Positions 26,685 through 34,545 of a DNA stretch of 64,000 bases are shown piece after piece. The stretch is from Bacteroidales bacterium. Its GTDB lineage: Bacteria > Bacteroidota > Bacteroidia > Bacteroidales > VadinHA17. Location: the NCBI GenBank assembly GCA_021738535.1, contig JAIPBU010000021.1, positions 1-64,000 of the forward strand, written 5' to 3'. A program made the position numbers and the translations under genes. The first letter of the stretch is position 1. Each line of letters starts with the position of its first letter. The notes beneath the pieces were generated by a model. The model ran no database searches, was not told where the DNA came from, and saw only the letters and a list, made by a program, of their open reading frames with translations.

Positions 26685-28961
26685 ATGCAGGACGAAAAAT
26701 ATGCAGATGTAATATTACCACTTGCCGTGAGAGGGCTTTACACCTACAGGGTGCCCGGGGAGATGCATGGAATGCTTTCCGCCGGAATGGCTGTCATAGT
26801 ACCTTTTGGGAGAAATAAGAAGTATACAGGTATTATTAAGAACCTGCATAATAACAGGCCTTCTGTGGGTAGGCTGAAAGATATAGGGCAAATAAAGGGA
26901 AAAAGTACTCTTATCACTGAAAACCAGCTTGATCTGTGGCACTGGCTAGGTTCATATTATCACTGCAGCCAGGGAGAAATAATGAATGCCGCCATACCCT
27001 CAGCCTTGCTTGCAACAGGTGGAGCCCATGCTTACAGGCAGAAGACCAGTACTTATATCAGTCTCGTGAATGATCCCGGTGAGAAAGCCATGAATAAGTT
27101 GATTGACGGGCTTGCTAAAACACCAGCACGTCAGAAGATACTGATGACCTTCCTTGAGATGACCGGCTATGGCAGTGGTGATTGTACCATGGAAGTACCC
27201 CGCAGCAGTTTATTAGAAGAGTCGGGAGCATCTGCGCCTGCGCTTTTGAAGATGATAGAAGCCGGTATTTTCAGGGCAAACGAAAAGCAGGTCTCAAGAT
27301 TTGATTCGTCGCAGTATGAAACAGGAAGCCTGAAGAAGCTGAGTGTTGCCCAGAAGGAGGCTTTCGATCAGATTAAAACCGGGTTCAGTAAGAGAAAAGC
27401 TGTTTTACTGCATGGTGTTACATCCAGTGGTAAAACGGAAATTTATATTCATCTTATGAGGGAGGCTGTTGCTGAAGGTAAGAAAGTGCTGTACCTCCTT
27501 CCCGAGATAGCCCTTACAACGCAGATAATTAACAGGCTGAGGCATTATTTCGGCAATAGTGTGGGTGTTTATCATTCAGGGCTTAATAACAATGAGAAAG
27601 CCGAGGTATATAACAGGATAAGCGGACGTTCATCCCTTCGTGAATACAGCATACTACTTGGCGTCAGGTCCTCTGTATTTTTACCGGTAAATGATCTGGG
27701 CCTTATAATAATTGATGAGGAACATGACAGTTCTTATAAACAATTCGACCCATCACCACGATATAATGCGAGGGATACTGCAATAATGAGGGCTCATATG
27801 GTTAAGGCCCGGGTTTTGATGGGCTCAGCCACGCCCTCAGTTGAATCAATGTATAATGCAAAGAGTGGTAAATATGAATATGTTTACCTTGGCAGCAGGT
27901 TTGGTGATATCAATATGCCTGAGATAATTCTTTCTGATTTTAAGGAGGCTTACCGGAAAAAAGCAATGATATCTCATTTTACGCCTGTTCTTATTGATGC
28001 AATAGACAAGGCATTAGCAAACGGAGAGCAGGTAGTGCTTTTCAGGAACAGGAGAGGCTTCTCACACTATATTATTTGTGCAGATTGCGGGTGGACCCCG
28101 GTTTGCCCCAATTGCTCGGTAAATTATACATATCATAAGAATCCTGACAGGCTGCATTGCCATTATTGCGGGTCAAGGGCCTACATGCCTGTGCGCTGCG
28201 AAAGCTGTTCATCAACGAATATACGCCTGAAAGGATTTGGTACTGAAAAGGTGGAAGATGAAATTTCGATTCTGTTCCCGGATGCGAAGGTGGAGAGGAT
28301 GGATTATGATACAACACGGAAAAGAGGTTCCGTGGAGGGGCTGATAAAAAATCTTGAGACAGGGAAAACAGATATACTCATTGGAACACAGATGATATCC
28401 AAGGGCCTTGACATAGAGAACCTTACTGTGGTAGGGATATTAAACATAGACGGTATGCTTTTTTCATCTGATTTCAGGGCATATGAAAGGTGTTTTCAGC
28501 TTGCCTCGCAGGTGAGCGGAAGGGCAGGAAGGCGGAATACAAGGGGTAAAGTGATTATCCAGACAGCTGACCCGCAGCACCCGGTGATGAAGCAAATACT
28601 CGATAATGACTATTTTAGCATGTATAATAACCAGGTGGAAGAGCGGAAAGAATTTAACTATCCTCCTTTTTCCAGACTGGTGAGAATTTACCTTAAGCAC
28701 AGAGAGCTTGGCGTGGTTAATGAAGCTGCTGAAATACTGGGCAAGAACCTGCGCCTTACTTTTAATATGAATGTACTGGGGCCTGAATTTCCTCCCCGGT
28801 CAAGGCTGCAGAATCTTTATATTAAATCAATCCTGCTGAAGACATCCAGGCATATGTCCTCTGCATATCTTGGAGAGGTTCTGAGCAGGAACTTTGATGC
28901 TGTCAGGGCCAGGAAGGAATACTCTGCACTCAGGATTTATTCAGATGTTGATCCACAGTAG
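26685..28961 (+). CDS. priA: Primosomal protein N' (replication restart helicase PriA)
   Basis: PriA reloads the replisome at collapsed forks. The 758-residue protein has the N-terminal 3'-DNA-binding domain (ADVILPLAVRGLYTYRVP), the helicase Walker A LLHGVTSSGKTEIYIH, Walker B IIIDEEHDSSYKQ, and the motif PRYNARDTAIMRA. A zinc-binding insert with eight cysteines follows (ICADCGWTPVCPNCSVNY, HCHYCGSRAYMPVRCESC), then the C-terminal helicase motifs (ILIGTQMISKGLDIENL, QVSGRAGR). Confidence 0.96.
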   Translation: MQDEKYADVILPLAVRGLYTYRVPGEMHGMLSAGMAVIVPFGRNKKYTGIIKNLHNNRPSVGRLKDIGQIKGKSTLITENQLDLWHWLGSYYHCSQGEIMNAAIPSALLATGGAHAYRQKTSTYISLVNDPGEKAMNKLIDGLAKTPARQKILMTFLEMTGYGSGDCTMEVPRSSLLEESGASAPALLKMIEAGIFRANEKQVSRFDSSQYETGSLKKLSVAQKEAFDQIKTGFSKRKAVLLHGVTSSGKTEIYIHLMREAVAEGKKVLYLLPEIALTTQIINRLRHYFGNSVGVYHSGLNNNEKAEVYNRISGRSSLREYSILLGVRSSVFLPVNDLGLIIIDEEHDSSYKQFDPSPRYNARDTAIMRAHMVKARVLMGSATPSVESMYNAKSGKYEYVYLGSRFGDINMPEIILSDFKEAYRKKAMISHFTPVLIDAIDKALANGEQVVLFRNRRGFSHYIICADCGWTPVCPNCSVNYTYHKNPDRLHCHYCGSRAYMPVRCESCSSTNIRLKGFGTEKVEDEISILFPDAKVERMDYDTTRKRGSVEGLIKNLETGKTDILIGTQMISKGLDIENLTVVGILNIDGMLFSSDFRAYERCFQLASQVSGRAGRRNTRGKVIIQTADPQHPVMKQILDNDYFSMYNNQVEERKEFNYPPFSRLVRIYLKHRELGVVNEAAEILGKNLRLTFNMNVLGPEFPPRSRLQNLYIKSILLKTSRHMSSAYLGEVLSRNFDAVRARKEYSALRIYSDVDPQ

Positions 28962-29018
28962 CAGAGATGATTATAAATTGGTAAATTTGCATCGGTAAAA
29001 ATGAAAACTATAAGCTGA

Positions 29019-29393
29019 ATGAAAATAGAAGTATCAAATGGTGAGATTATAGATAAGCTTACCATAATTGAAATCAAGCTGGAAAGGATAAAAGACCTTA
29101 ATAAACTGTCGAACCTGAGTAAAGAGTTCAAGGTCCTGGATGAGGTTGCAGGAGGAATTATCAGCAGGGAGGATGCGCTTTACAGGGAGCTTTACGAAGT
29201 TAATACCAGGTTATGGGATATTGAAGACAGGATCCGTGACCTGGAGAAAAGCAAGGACTTCGGTGCTGAGTTTATTGAGACCGCCAGGTCAGTATATTTC
29301 ACCAATGACCGGAGGGCTGAGCTGAAGCGATTGATCAACGAGCAAACAGGTTCTGACCTGAGGGAAGAAAAATCTTACAAGGATTATAAATAA
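29019..29393 (+). CDS. DUF6165 family protein
   Basis: This 124-residue, highly charged and largely helical protein begins MKIEVSNGEIIDKLTIIEIK, the wording of the DUF6165 family as I remember it. It has no signal peptide or membrane segment. It ends three bases before the glycosyltransferase start, so the two are almost certainly translated from one message. Homologues often lie by glycan genes, which suggests, but does not show, a link to surface polysaccharide synthesis. Confidence 0.6.
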   Translation: MKIEVSNGEIIDKLTIIEIKLERIKDLNKLSNLSKEFKVLDEVAGGIISREDALYRELYEVNTRLWDIEDRIRDLEKSKDFGAEFIETARSVYFTNDRRAELKRLINEQTGSDLREEKSYKDYK

Positions 29394-29396
29394 TAA

Positions 29397-30464
29397 ATGG
29401 CCCGGACTGAATGCATACTTGTGATCAGGTTATCTGCCATGGGAGATGTTGCTCTTACGGTACCTGTGCTGCGTGGCCTCAACCCGGGAGATAAAAAGAT
29501 AGTAGTGCTCACCCGTCCTGTATTTGAGAAGTTCTTTTTTGGAATTGATAATACAGAAACCTACACTGTTGATCTGAAAGGAAAGCACAGGGGAGTGGCC
29601 GGTTTATTCCGTTTAGCAAAAGATATATCACGTAATTTCAATGTTGTATCCGTTATTGACCTTCACAGCGTCATCCGCAGCTGGGTGCTGGGTTTTTTGT
29701 TGTCAGTACGCGGCTCAGTGGTATACAGGATAAAAAAAGGACGGAGAGAAAAGAAGGCCTTTATCAAAACACATACAGCCGGTGATCTGCCACATACAAC
29801 AAAGAGGTACAGGGATGTTTTTATAAAGGCGGGAATAGAGGCAGGCGGATTGATAGTACCATCGTTTCATACGGATGAAGATGCTGCAAATGAAGCCGTT
29901 GCCCTGATGCAGGAGGTAGCCCGACCCGGTACTTTAGCAATAGGGATCTCGCCTTTTGCAATGCACAGTACAAAATCCTGGGATACGCGGAAGACCCTGG
30001 CTCTTATGAAACTGCTGGACAGGGAGAAGGATGTTTTCTACTTTTTATTTGGAGGGAAGGAAGAAGCAGGCAGGCTGGCAGAGCTTTACGGGGGGATTAA
30101 AAACAGCTATATTGTTGCCGGCAGGCATAATATATCTACTGAGCTGGCACTGATATCAAGGCTGGGCTTTATGGTGAGTATGGATTCTGCAAATATGCAC
30201 CTGGCCGCTCTTTCGGGTACCAGGACAGTAAGTATATGGGGTGCAACACATCCGGCAATGGGATTTGCTCCTGCAGGAAGGCAGCAGCATATTATCATAC
30301 AGACACCCGGCAGTGAGCTGGGATGCCGGCCTTGCTCTGTTTATGGTGCCAGGCAGTGTATCCGCAAAGATGTTAAAAATAAATGCCTGGAGATGATAAG
30401 CCCGGAAAGGGTGGTATCTGAAATAAAAAAAGCAGGTTTCCTTGACGGTCAGTCAAGAGAGTGA
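29397..30464 (+). CDS. Glycosyltransferase family 9 (heptosyltransferase-like)
   Basis: The 355-residue protein has the GT9 fold markers: ILVIRLSAMGDVALTVPVLR at the N-terminus, a central linker, and the nucleotide-sugar-binding C-terminal half (IGISPFAMHSTKSWD, MVSMDSANMHLAALSGTRTV, WGATHPAMGFAP). GT9 includes the heptosyltransferases of LPS core. The adjacent convergent operon makes an activated heptose, so a heptosyl donor is a fair inference. Its last 16 bases overlap the last 16 bases of gmhB on the opposite strand. Confidence 0.88.
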   Translation: MARTECILVIRLSAMGDVALTVPVLRGLNPGDKKIVVLTRPVFEKFFFGIDNTETYTVDLKGKHRGVAGLFRLAKDISRNFNVVSVIDLHSVIRSWVLGFLLSVRGSVVYRIKKGRREKKAFIKTHTAGDLPHTTKRYRDVFIKAGIEAGGLIVPSFHTDEDAANEAVALMQEVARPGTLAIGISPFAMHSTKSWDTRKTLALMKLLDREKDVFYFLFGGKEEAGRLAELYGGIKNSYIVAGRHNISTELALISRLGFMVSMDSANMHLAALSGTRTVSIWGATHPAMGFAPAGRQQHIIIQTPGSELGCRPCSVYGARQCIRKDVKNKCLEMISPERVVSEIKKAGFLDGQSRE

Positions 30465-30994
30465 GCAAAATCCAGGAGATTATTGTAGCGATAATCAAAA
30501 AGGCTTTTGTCTGTGATTATCCCGGGGTTGATGAGCACATTAAGCATACCTGCCTTTCGGCCAAAAAGCATATCTGTAAGTGAGTCGCCTGCCATAACCG
30601 ATTTTTCCAGGTCTGCAGAGGGGTATTTCCCGGCAGCATCCATGGCCATGCCTGTTCCGGGCTTCCTGTATGGGTTTTTATCCTCCTCAAGTGAGGGGGC
30701 AACAAAAATGTCTGTTATATTGCCTCCTGCCTCTTTTACTTTTTCGGCCAGGTAATTATGTATTTTATCTACTTCTGCATGAGTGATAAGCCCTTTTCCG
30801 ATACACTGCTGGTTTGTAACAATGAAGATATGCCTGAATTTGCCGGTGAGAATGCTTATGGCTTCCAGTGCACCCGGGATAAAATCAAGATCATAAACAG
30901 ACAGTACATATCCGTTATTGATTTTTTTGTTGATCACTCCATCACGGTCAAGAAAAAGGCACCAGTCCCTATTTATGTTTCTTTCAGAATTCAT
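30449..30994 (-). CDS. gmhB: Heptose 1,7-bisphosphate phosphatase (HAD family)
   Basis: The 181-residue protein is a HAD-IIIA phosphatase: catalytic WCLFLDRDGVINKK, the Thr motif HIFIVTNQQCIGKG, the Lys region NPYRKPGTGMAMDA, and the acidic motif SVMAGDSLTDMLFG. Context (gmhA, hddA, hddC) makes it the phosphatase that removes the 7-phosphate from D-glycero-alpha-D-manno-heptose 1,7-bisphosphate. The zinc-loop cysteines of E. coli GmhB are absent; the loop reads IFVAPSLEEDKNPYRKP. It is the last gene of the operon, overlaps hddC by 11 bases and overlaps the GT9 gene tail to tail. Confidence 0.85.
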   Translation of the reverse strand: MNSERNINRDWCLFLDRDGVINKKINNGYVLSVYDLDFIPGALEAISILTGKFRHIFIVTNQQCIGKGLITHAEVDKIHNYLAEKVKEAGGNITDIFVAPSLEEDKNPYRKPGTGMAMDAAGKYPSADLEKSVMAGDSLTDMLFGRKAGMLNVLINPGIITDKSLFDYRYNNLLDFAHSLD

Positions 30995-31676
30995 TCTGTG
31001 CTTTTTTGTAATCTCCGGGTGTTCCTATATCAATAAAATATGCATTGTCAGTGTATCCCTGGACCTTTGCTTTCCCGGGCAGTACCGGGAACAGATCTTT
31101 TTCTGTTGAGAACACCTCGGGCAGGTTGAGTGATTCCAGCAGGGATTTATTAATAAGGTAAATACCTGCATTAATCAACCCGGCTGATTTTTTTTTAGTT
31201 TTCTCTGAAAAGGCCGTTATCCTGTTGTTGTTATCTACTATTATGTTTCCATACCTGCTCACGTCTTCCATCATTCTCAGTGCTATTGTTATATCAGCAT
31301 TACCGGAGTGGTGCCGGCGTGACATATCTTCCAGGGATGTTTTAAAAAGGGTGTCACCGTTCAATACAAAAAAACTTTTTCCCTTAACAAGCTTTGTTGC
31401 CAGTGCCAGGGCACCCCCTGTACCCAGGGGTTTTTTCTCTTCCGAATACCTGATATTAATATTGCCGAAATCATCTCCCAGGTGATCTTTTATTACAGAG
31501 GAGAGGTGGCCTGTGGACATTATTACCTCGCTTATACCTGATCTTTGGAGGTATTCCAGCAGGAATTCTATAAAAGGTCTGCCTTTTACAGGAGCCATTG
31601 CCTTGGGTATATCCCTGATCGTTCCTTTTAACCGGGTACCCAGTCCGCCTGCAAGAACTATTGCTTCACTTACCAT
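30984..31676 (-). CDS. hddC: D-glycero-alpha-D-manno-heptose 1-phosphate nucleotidyltransferase
   Basis: The 230-residue protein has the NTP-transferase fold: AIVLAGGLGTRLKGTIRDIP with the nucleotide loop, MAPVKGRPFIEFLLEYL, the metal-binding FFVLNGDTLF, GLINAGIYLI and a C-terminal YFIDIGTPGDYKKAQ. In the setting of gmhA, a GHMP kinase and gmhB it fits HddC, which makes GDP-D-glycero-alpha-D-manno-heptose. The nucleotide could instead be another NTP. It overlaps both neighbours by 11 bases, which suggests translational coupling. Confidence 0.85.
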   Translation of the reverse strand: MVSEAIVLAGGLGTRLKGTIRDIPKAMAPVKGRPFIEFLLEYLQRSGISEVIMSTGHLSSVIKDHLGDDFGNINIRYSEEKKPLGTGGALALATKLVKGKSFFVLNGDTLFKTSLEDMSRRHHSGNADITIALRMMEDVSRYGNIIVDNNNRITAFSEKTKKKSAGLINAGIYLINKSLLESLNLPEVFSTEKDLFPVLPGKAKVQGYTDNAYFIDIGTPGDYKKAQNEF

Positions 31677-32256
31677 CAGGGAATAATGTTTCTTCCACTA
31701 ACTGGCAGATAATATGTCCCAGGGTGATATGCATCTCCTGAATTCTTGGTGTATCACTGGAGGGAATATTCAGGTTCAGATGTGACAACTTTTTTAATTT
31801 GCCTCCCTTGTTACCAGTAAGAGAGATGATGTTCATCCCTTTTTTTTCGGCTCTTTCTGCTGCACGGAGAATATTTTCTGAATTGCCGCTGGTTGAAAGA
31901 GCAAAAAGAATATCACCTTTTCTGCCTTTAGCTTCTATCATTCTTGCAAATACTTCACTGTAGGCAATGTCATTTGCAACTGCTGTAAGATAAGAAGTGT
32001 TAACGTGTAATGCTTCGGCATACAGGGCTTTTCTGTCATAGTAGAATTTACCCGACAGCTCGGCTGCCAGGTGTTGTGCATCGGCAGCACTGCCCCCGTT
32101 ACCGCAGAACAGCACTTTACCGTTCTTCCTGTACGAAGCAGTTACAGACTCAGCAGCCAGCATGCAGTTTTCAGTTATTTCATCTGATTCAAGCATGTAC
32201 CTGCACAGCTCAAACTTATCTTTGAGAATGTTTTTTATGAGTTTTTTACAGTCCAT
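31666..32256 (-). CDS. gmhA: Sedoheptulose 7-phosphate isomerase
   Basis: GmhA converts sedoheptulose 7-phosphate into D-glycero-D-manno-heptose 7-phosphate, the entry step of heptose nucleotide synthesis. The 196-residue SIS-domain protein has VLFCGNGGSAADAQHLAAEL, LFALSTSGNSENILRAAE and the C-terminal metal and substrate His segment IQEMHITLGHIICQLVEE. Its start overlaps the end of hddA by 22 bases. Confidence 0.92.
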   Translation of the reverse strand: MDCKKLIKNILKDKFELCRYMLESDEITENCMLAAESVTASYRKNGKVLFCGNGGSAADAQHLAAELSGKFYYDRKALYAEALHVNTSYLTAVANDIAYSEVFARMIEAKGRKGDILFALSTSGNSENILRAAERAEKKGMNIISLTGNKGGKLKKLSHLNLNIPSSDTPRIQEMHITLGHIICQLVEETLFPDGK

Positions 32257-33263
32257 GTCTCAAGTCCTTTTTCAGTGAATTCAAATGGTTCTATATGTCC
32301 TTTATATGCGGAGAGAGCATTATTCATTTTATACCTGGTAACCCCGGGGCAATAAAAGACCAGGTAACCTCCTCCCCCTGCACCTGTTATTTTGCCTCCT
32401 GCAGCCCCATTTTTTATTGCAGCATCATAGATCAGGTCGATCCCTTTATTTGATATACCGCCGGCCATATCTTTCTTATATTTCCACCCGAAGTCAAGAG
32501 ACGGGCCTATCTCATCAAACTCACCCTTCAGAATAATTTCTTTCATTAACCCGGCCTGCTCTTTAAGCCTGTGCATAGCCTCAATGGGCTTGCGGGAGCT
32601 ATTCCTGACATTCTCAGACTGTTCGGATATTATTCTCGATGACAGCCTGCTTGTCCCCGTATAATAAAGAAGAAAGTTATGTGACAGCTCATCCATCAGC
32701 ATATGTTTTATTCTCAGAGGGTTAACTATAACGTTCCCGTTGTTGAATTCCATATAGTTAAATCCACCGAAAGTGGCAGCATACTGATCCTGTTTACCAC
32801 CTTCCATAGAGAGGTCTTTCCTTTCAATTTCCCAGGCCAGCTTAGCAATATCGTATTCTCCCAATGGCAATTTGAGCCATTCAACAAAGGCTCCCAGTAC
32901 GGTTACAAGCAGTGTGCTTGATGTTCCCAGGCCCGTTCCGGGAGGAGCATCAACAAAGAGTATAAGGTCAAAGCTCAGTGGAGTGCCGGTAAAGTCCTTT
33001 ACTATGCGGTTATAAACTCCAGCCGGTATACTATCTTCCTTAGCGGTATCGATAGTTGATGATGCATCATAATGAAAGGCTAGGGATTTATTAATTAACT
33101 CTATATTTATCCTGCCATCATTCCTTGGAATAAGGGTAGCATAGGCATACAGGTTGATGGTGGCATTCAGAACAGCACCTCCGTAAAGGTCAGAATATGG
33201 GGCAACATCAGTTCCCCCACCTGCGAGACCCAGTCGGAGCGGAGCTTTGCTTCTTATTATCAT
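32235..33263 (-). CDS. hddA: D-glycero-alpha-D-manno-heptose 7-phosphate kinase (GHMP)
   Basis: The 342-residue GHMP kinase begins IIRSKAPLRLGLAGGGTDVA, has the ATP loop DAPPGTGLGTSSTLLVTVLG, the KQDQYAATFGGFN segment and the C-terminal GGKITGAGGGGYLVFY. It should phosphorylate C1 of heptose 7-phosphate with alpha configuration, which distinguishes the GDP-heptose route from the bifunctional HldE route used for LPS-core ADP-L-glycero-heptose. Its first four bases overlap the stop of the upstream glycosyltransferase gene. Confidence 0.9.
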   Translation of the reverse strand: MIIRSKAPLRLGLAGGGTDVAPYSDLYGGAVLNATINLYAYATLIPRNDGRINIELINKSLAFHYDASSTIDTAKEDSIPAGVYNRIVKDFTGTPLSFDLILFVDAPPGTGLGTSSTLLVTVLGAFVEWLKLPLGEYDIAKLAWEIERKDLSMEGGKQDQYAATFGGFNYMEFNNGNVIVNPLRIKHMLMDELSHNFLLYYTGTSRLSSRIISEQSENVRNSSRKPIEAMHRLKEQAGLMKEIILKGEFDEIGPSLDFGWKYKKDMAGGISNKGIDLIYDAAIKNGAAGGKITGAGGGGYLVFYCPGVTRYKMNNALSAYKGHIEPFEFTEKGLETWTVKNS

Positions 33264-34402
33264 GAGGATCTGATTTGTTCTGATAACAAATATACATTCT
33301 TTACCATTGTTTTCCAGCTGTATTTTCTTTTTTCTGACCTGATACCCGCGGTGAATTCGTCATGCCTGTTGTTGGTAAAAAAATCATAAAGTGCTTTTGT
33401 TACTTCAGCAGCCACAGGGTTTACTACATAACCCCCTATGCCATGCGGGATAATCTCGGACAATCCTCCCACATTGCTTACGAGCATAGGCTTGTTAAAG
33501 TGATAGCCTATTTGGGTTACTCCGCTCTGTGTTGCTGTTTTATAAGGCTGAGCAACTATATCAGATGCACAGAACCATTTTGCCACCTCATTGTCAGGGA
33601 TAAAACCGGGATGCATAATTATATTTTCTTCAAGGTTCAGGTCCCGGATCTGTTTTTTATAAGGTTCAGGTGATGTATAGAATTCGCCTGCAACAATAAG
33701 TTTCAGGTTTTTAATTTCGCGCCTGGCTCCCGCAAATGCTTCAATCATAATATCCAGCCCCTTATATTCCCTTACAAGGCCGAAAAACAATATATACCTG
33801 TAGCCCGGATCAAGATCAAGTTTTTCAAGTGCTTCATCCCTGCTTATTGGCTGTCCGAAATTATCGAAGACGGGATGGGGAGAAAAGAGACGTGGTTTAT
33901 CACTGTCAAAAATATTCAGGTCATCCAACACGGATGCAGACATACCAATAAAGCCATCTATTGGCTTGACAAAATACCGTGTAAGTAATTTGTCGCCCGG
34001 ACGGCCTTCATGGGGTACAATGTTATCAAGTATGGTAATTATCTGAGTGTGCCTGTTTTTTTTAATTATTCGTGCAATTGATCCGAAGCATGGAGCCATC
34101 AGTGGCAGCCAGTATTTAAATATTACAATGTCAGGTTTTTCGTTTTTTATCCTGTTTGCAACCCTTAACCAGTTAGGCGGCCAGACGGAATTTATTGTGC
34201 GTATAATGTTCAGATTGCCCGGGGGTGCCCAGTTTGCATACTGCGTTTTTCCCGGGAAAAGGATGTTAGGATACTGCAAGGTGAATGTTTCAATCCTGAC
34301 ATTGTCATTGCCGTTTTGAAATTCGGCAGCCAGTCTTTCGTTAAAAGCGGCCAGACCACCCCTGTAGGGATGTGCCGTGCCCATGATTATTATCCTTCTC
34401 AT
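33260..34402 (-). CDS. Glycosyltransferase family 4
   Basis: The protein (380 residues from the ATG at 34402) is a GT-B enzyme: an N-terminal acceptor domain (MGTAHPYRGGLAAFNERLA) and a C-terminal donor domain (ILFFGLVREYKGLDIMIEAF, SDIVAQPYKTATQSGVTQIG, GGLSEIIPHGIGGYVV). The spaced acidic motif of retaining GT4 enzymes is replaced by QSGVTQIG-type wording, as in some family members. It is the first gene of the heptose operon. The longer reading starts with TTG inside the promoter box, so the ATG seven codons later is preferred. Acceptor and donor are not known; a link with the heptose made by its operon is an inference. Confidence 0.85.
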   Translation of the reverse strand: MRRIIIMGTAHPYRGGLAAFNERLAAEFQNGNDNVRIETFTLQYPNILFPGKTQYANWAPPGNLNIIRTINSVWPPNWLRVANRIKNEKPDIVIFKYWLPLMAPCFGSIARIIKKNRHTQIITILDNIVPHEGRPGDKLLTRYFVKPIDGFIGMSASVLDDLNIFDSDKPRLFSPHPVFDNFGQPISRDEALEKLDLDPGYRYILFFGLVREYKGLDIMIEAFAGARREIKNLKLIVAGEFYTSPEPYKKQIRDLNLEENIIMHPGFIPDNEVAKWFCASDIVAQPYKTATQSGVTQIGYHFNKPMLVSNVGGLSEIIPHGIGGYVVNPVAAEVTKALYDFFTNNRHDEFTAGIRSEKRKYSWKTMVKNVYLLSEQIRSS

Positions 34403-34420
34403 AGATGATCTTTTCTGTGT

Positions 34421-34428
34421 CAAAGATA
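34421..34428 (-). promoter_or_regulatory. -7 box of the heptose operon (TATCTTTG)
   Basis: An exact TAnnTTTG element on the minus strand lies 18 bases before the ATG at 34402, the same geometry as at glnN. A -33 TTTG is not evident. The spacer to the divergent kinase gene (34429-34545) is AT-rich and holds nothing else I can name. Confidence 0.55.
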
Positions 34429-34545
34429 AACAACTTAGAGTTCCTTTTCCATAAGGGCATCAATGAAAAAAAATAATTGTAGTGATCTATAGACTATTAT
34501 ATATATAATTGTAAATTAGTAGCCAGGCATGCATATAATATCTCT

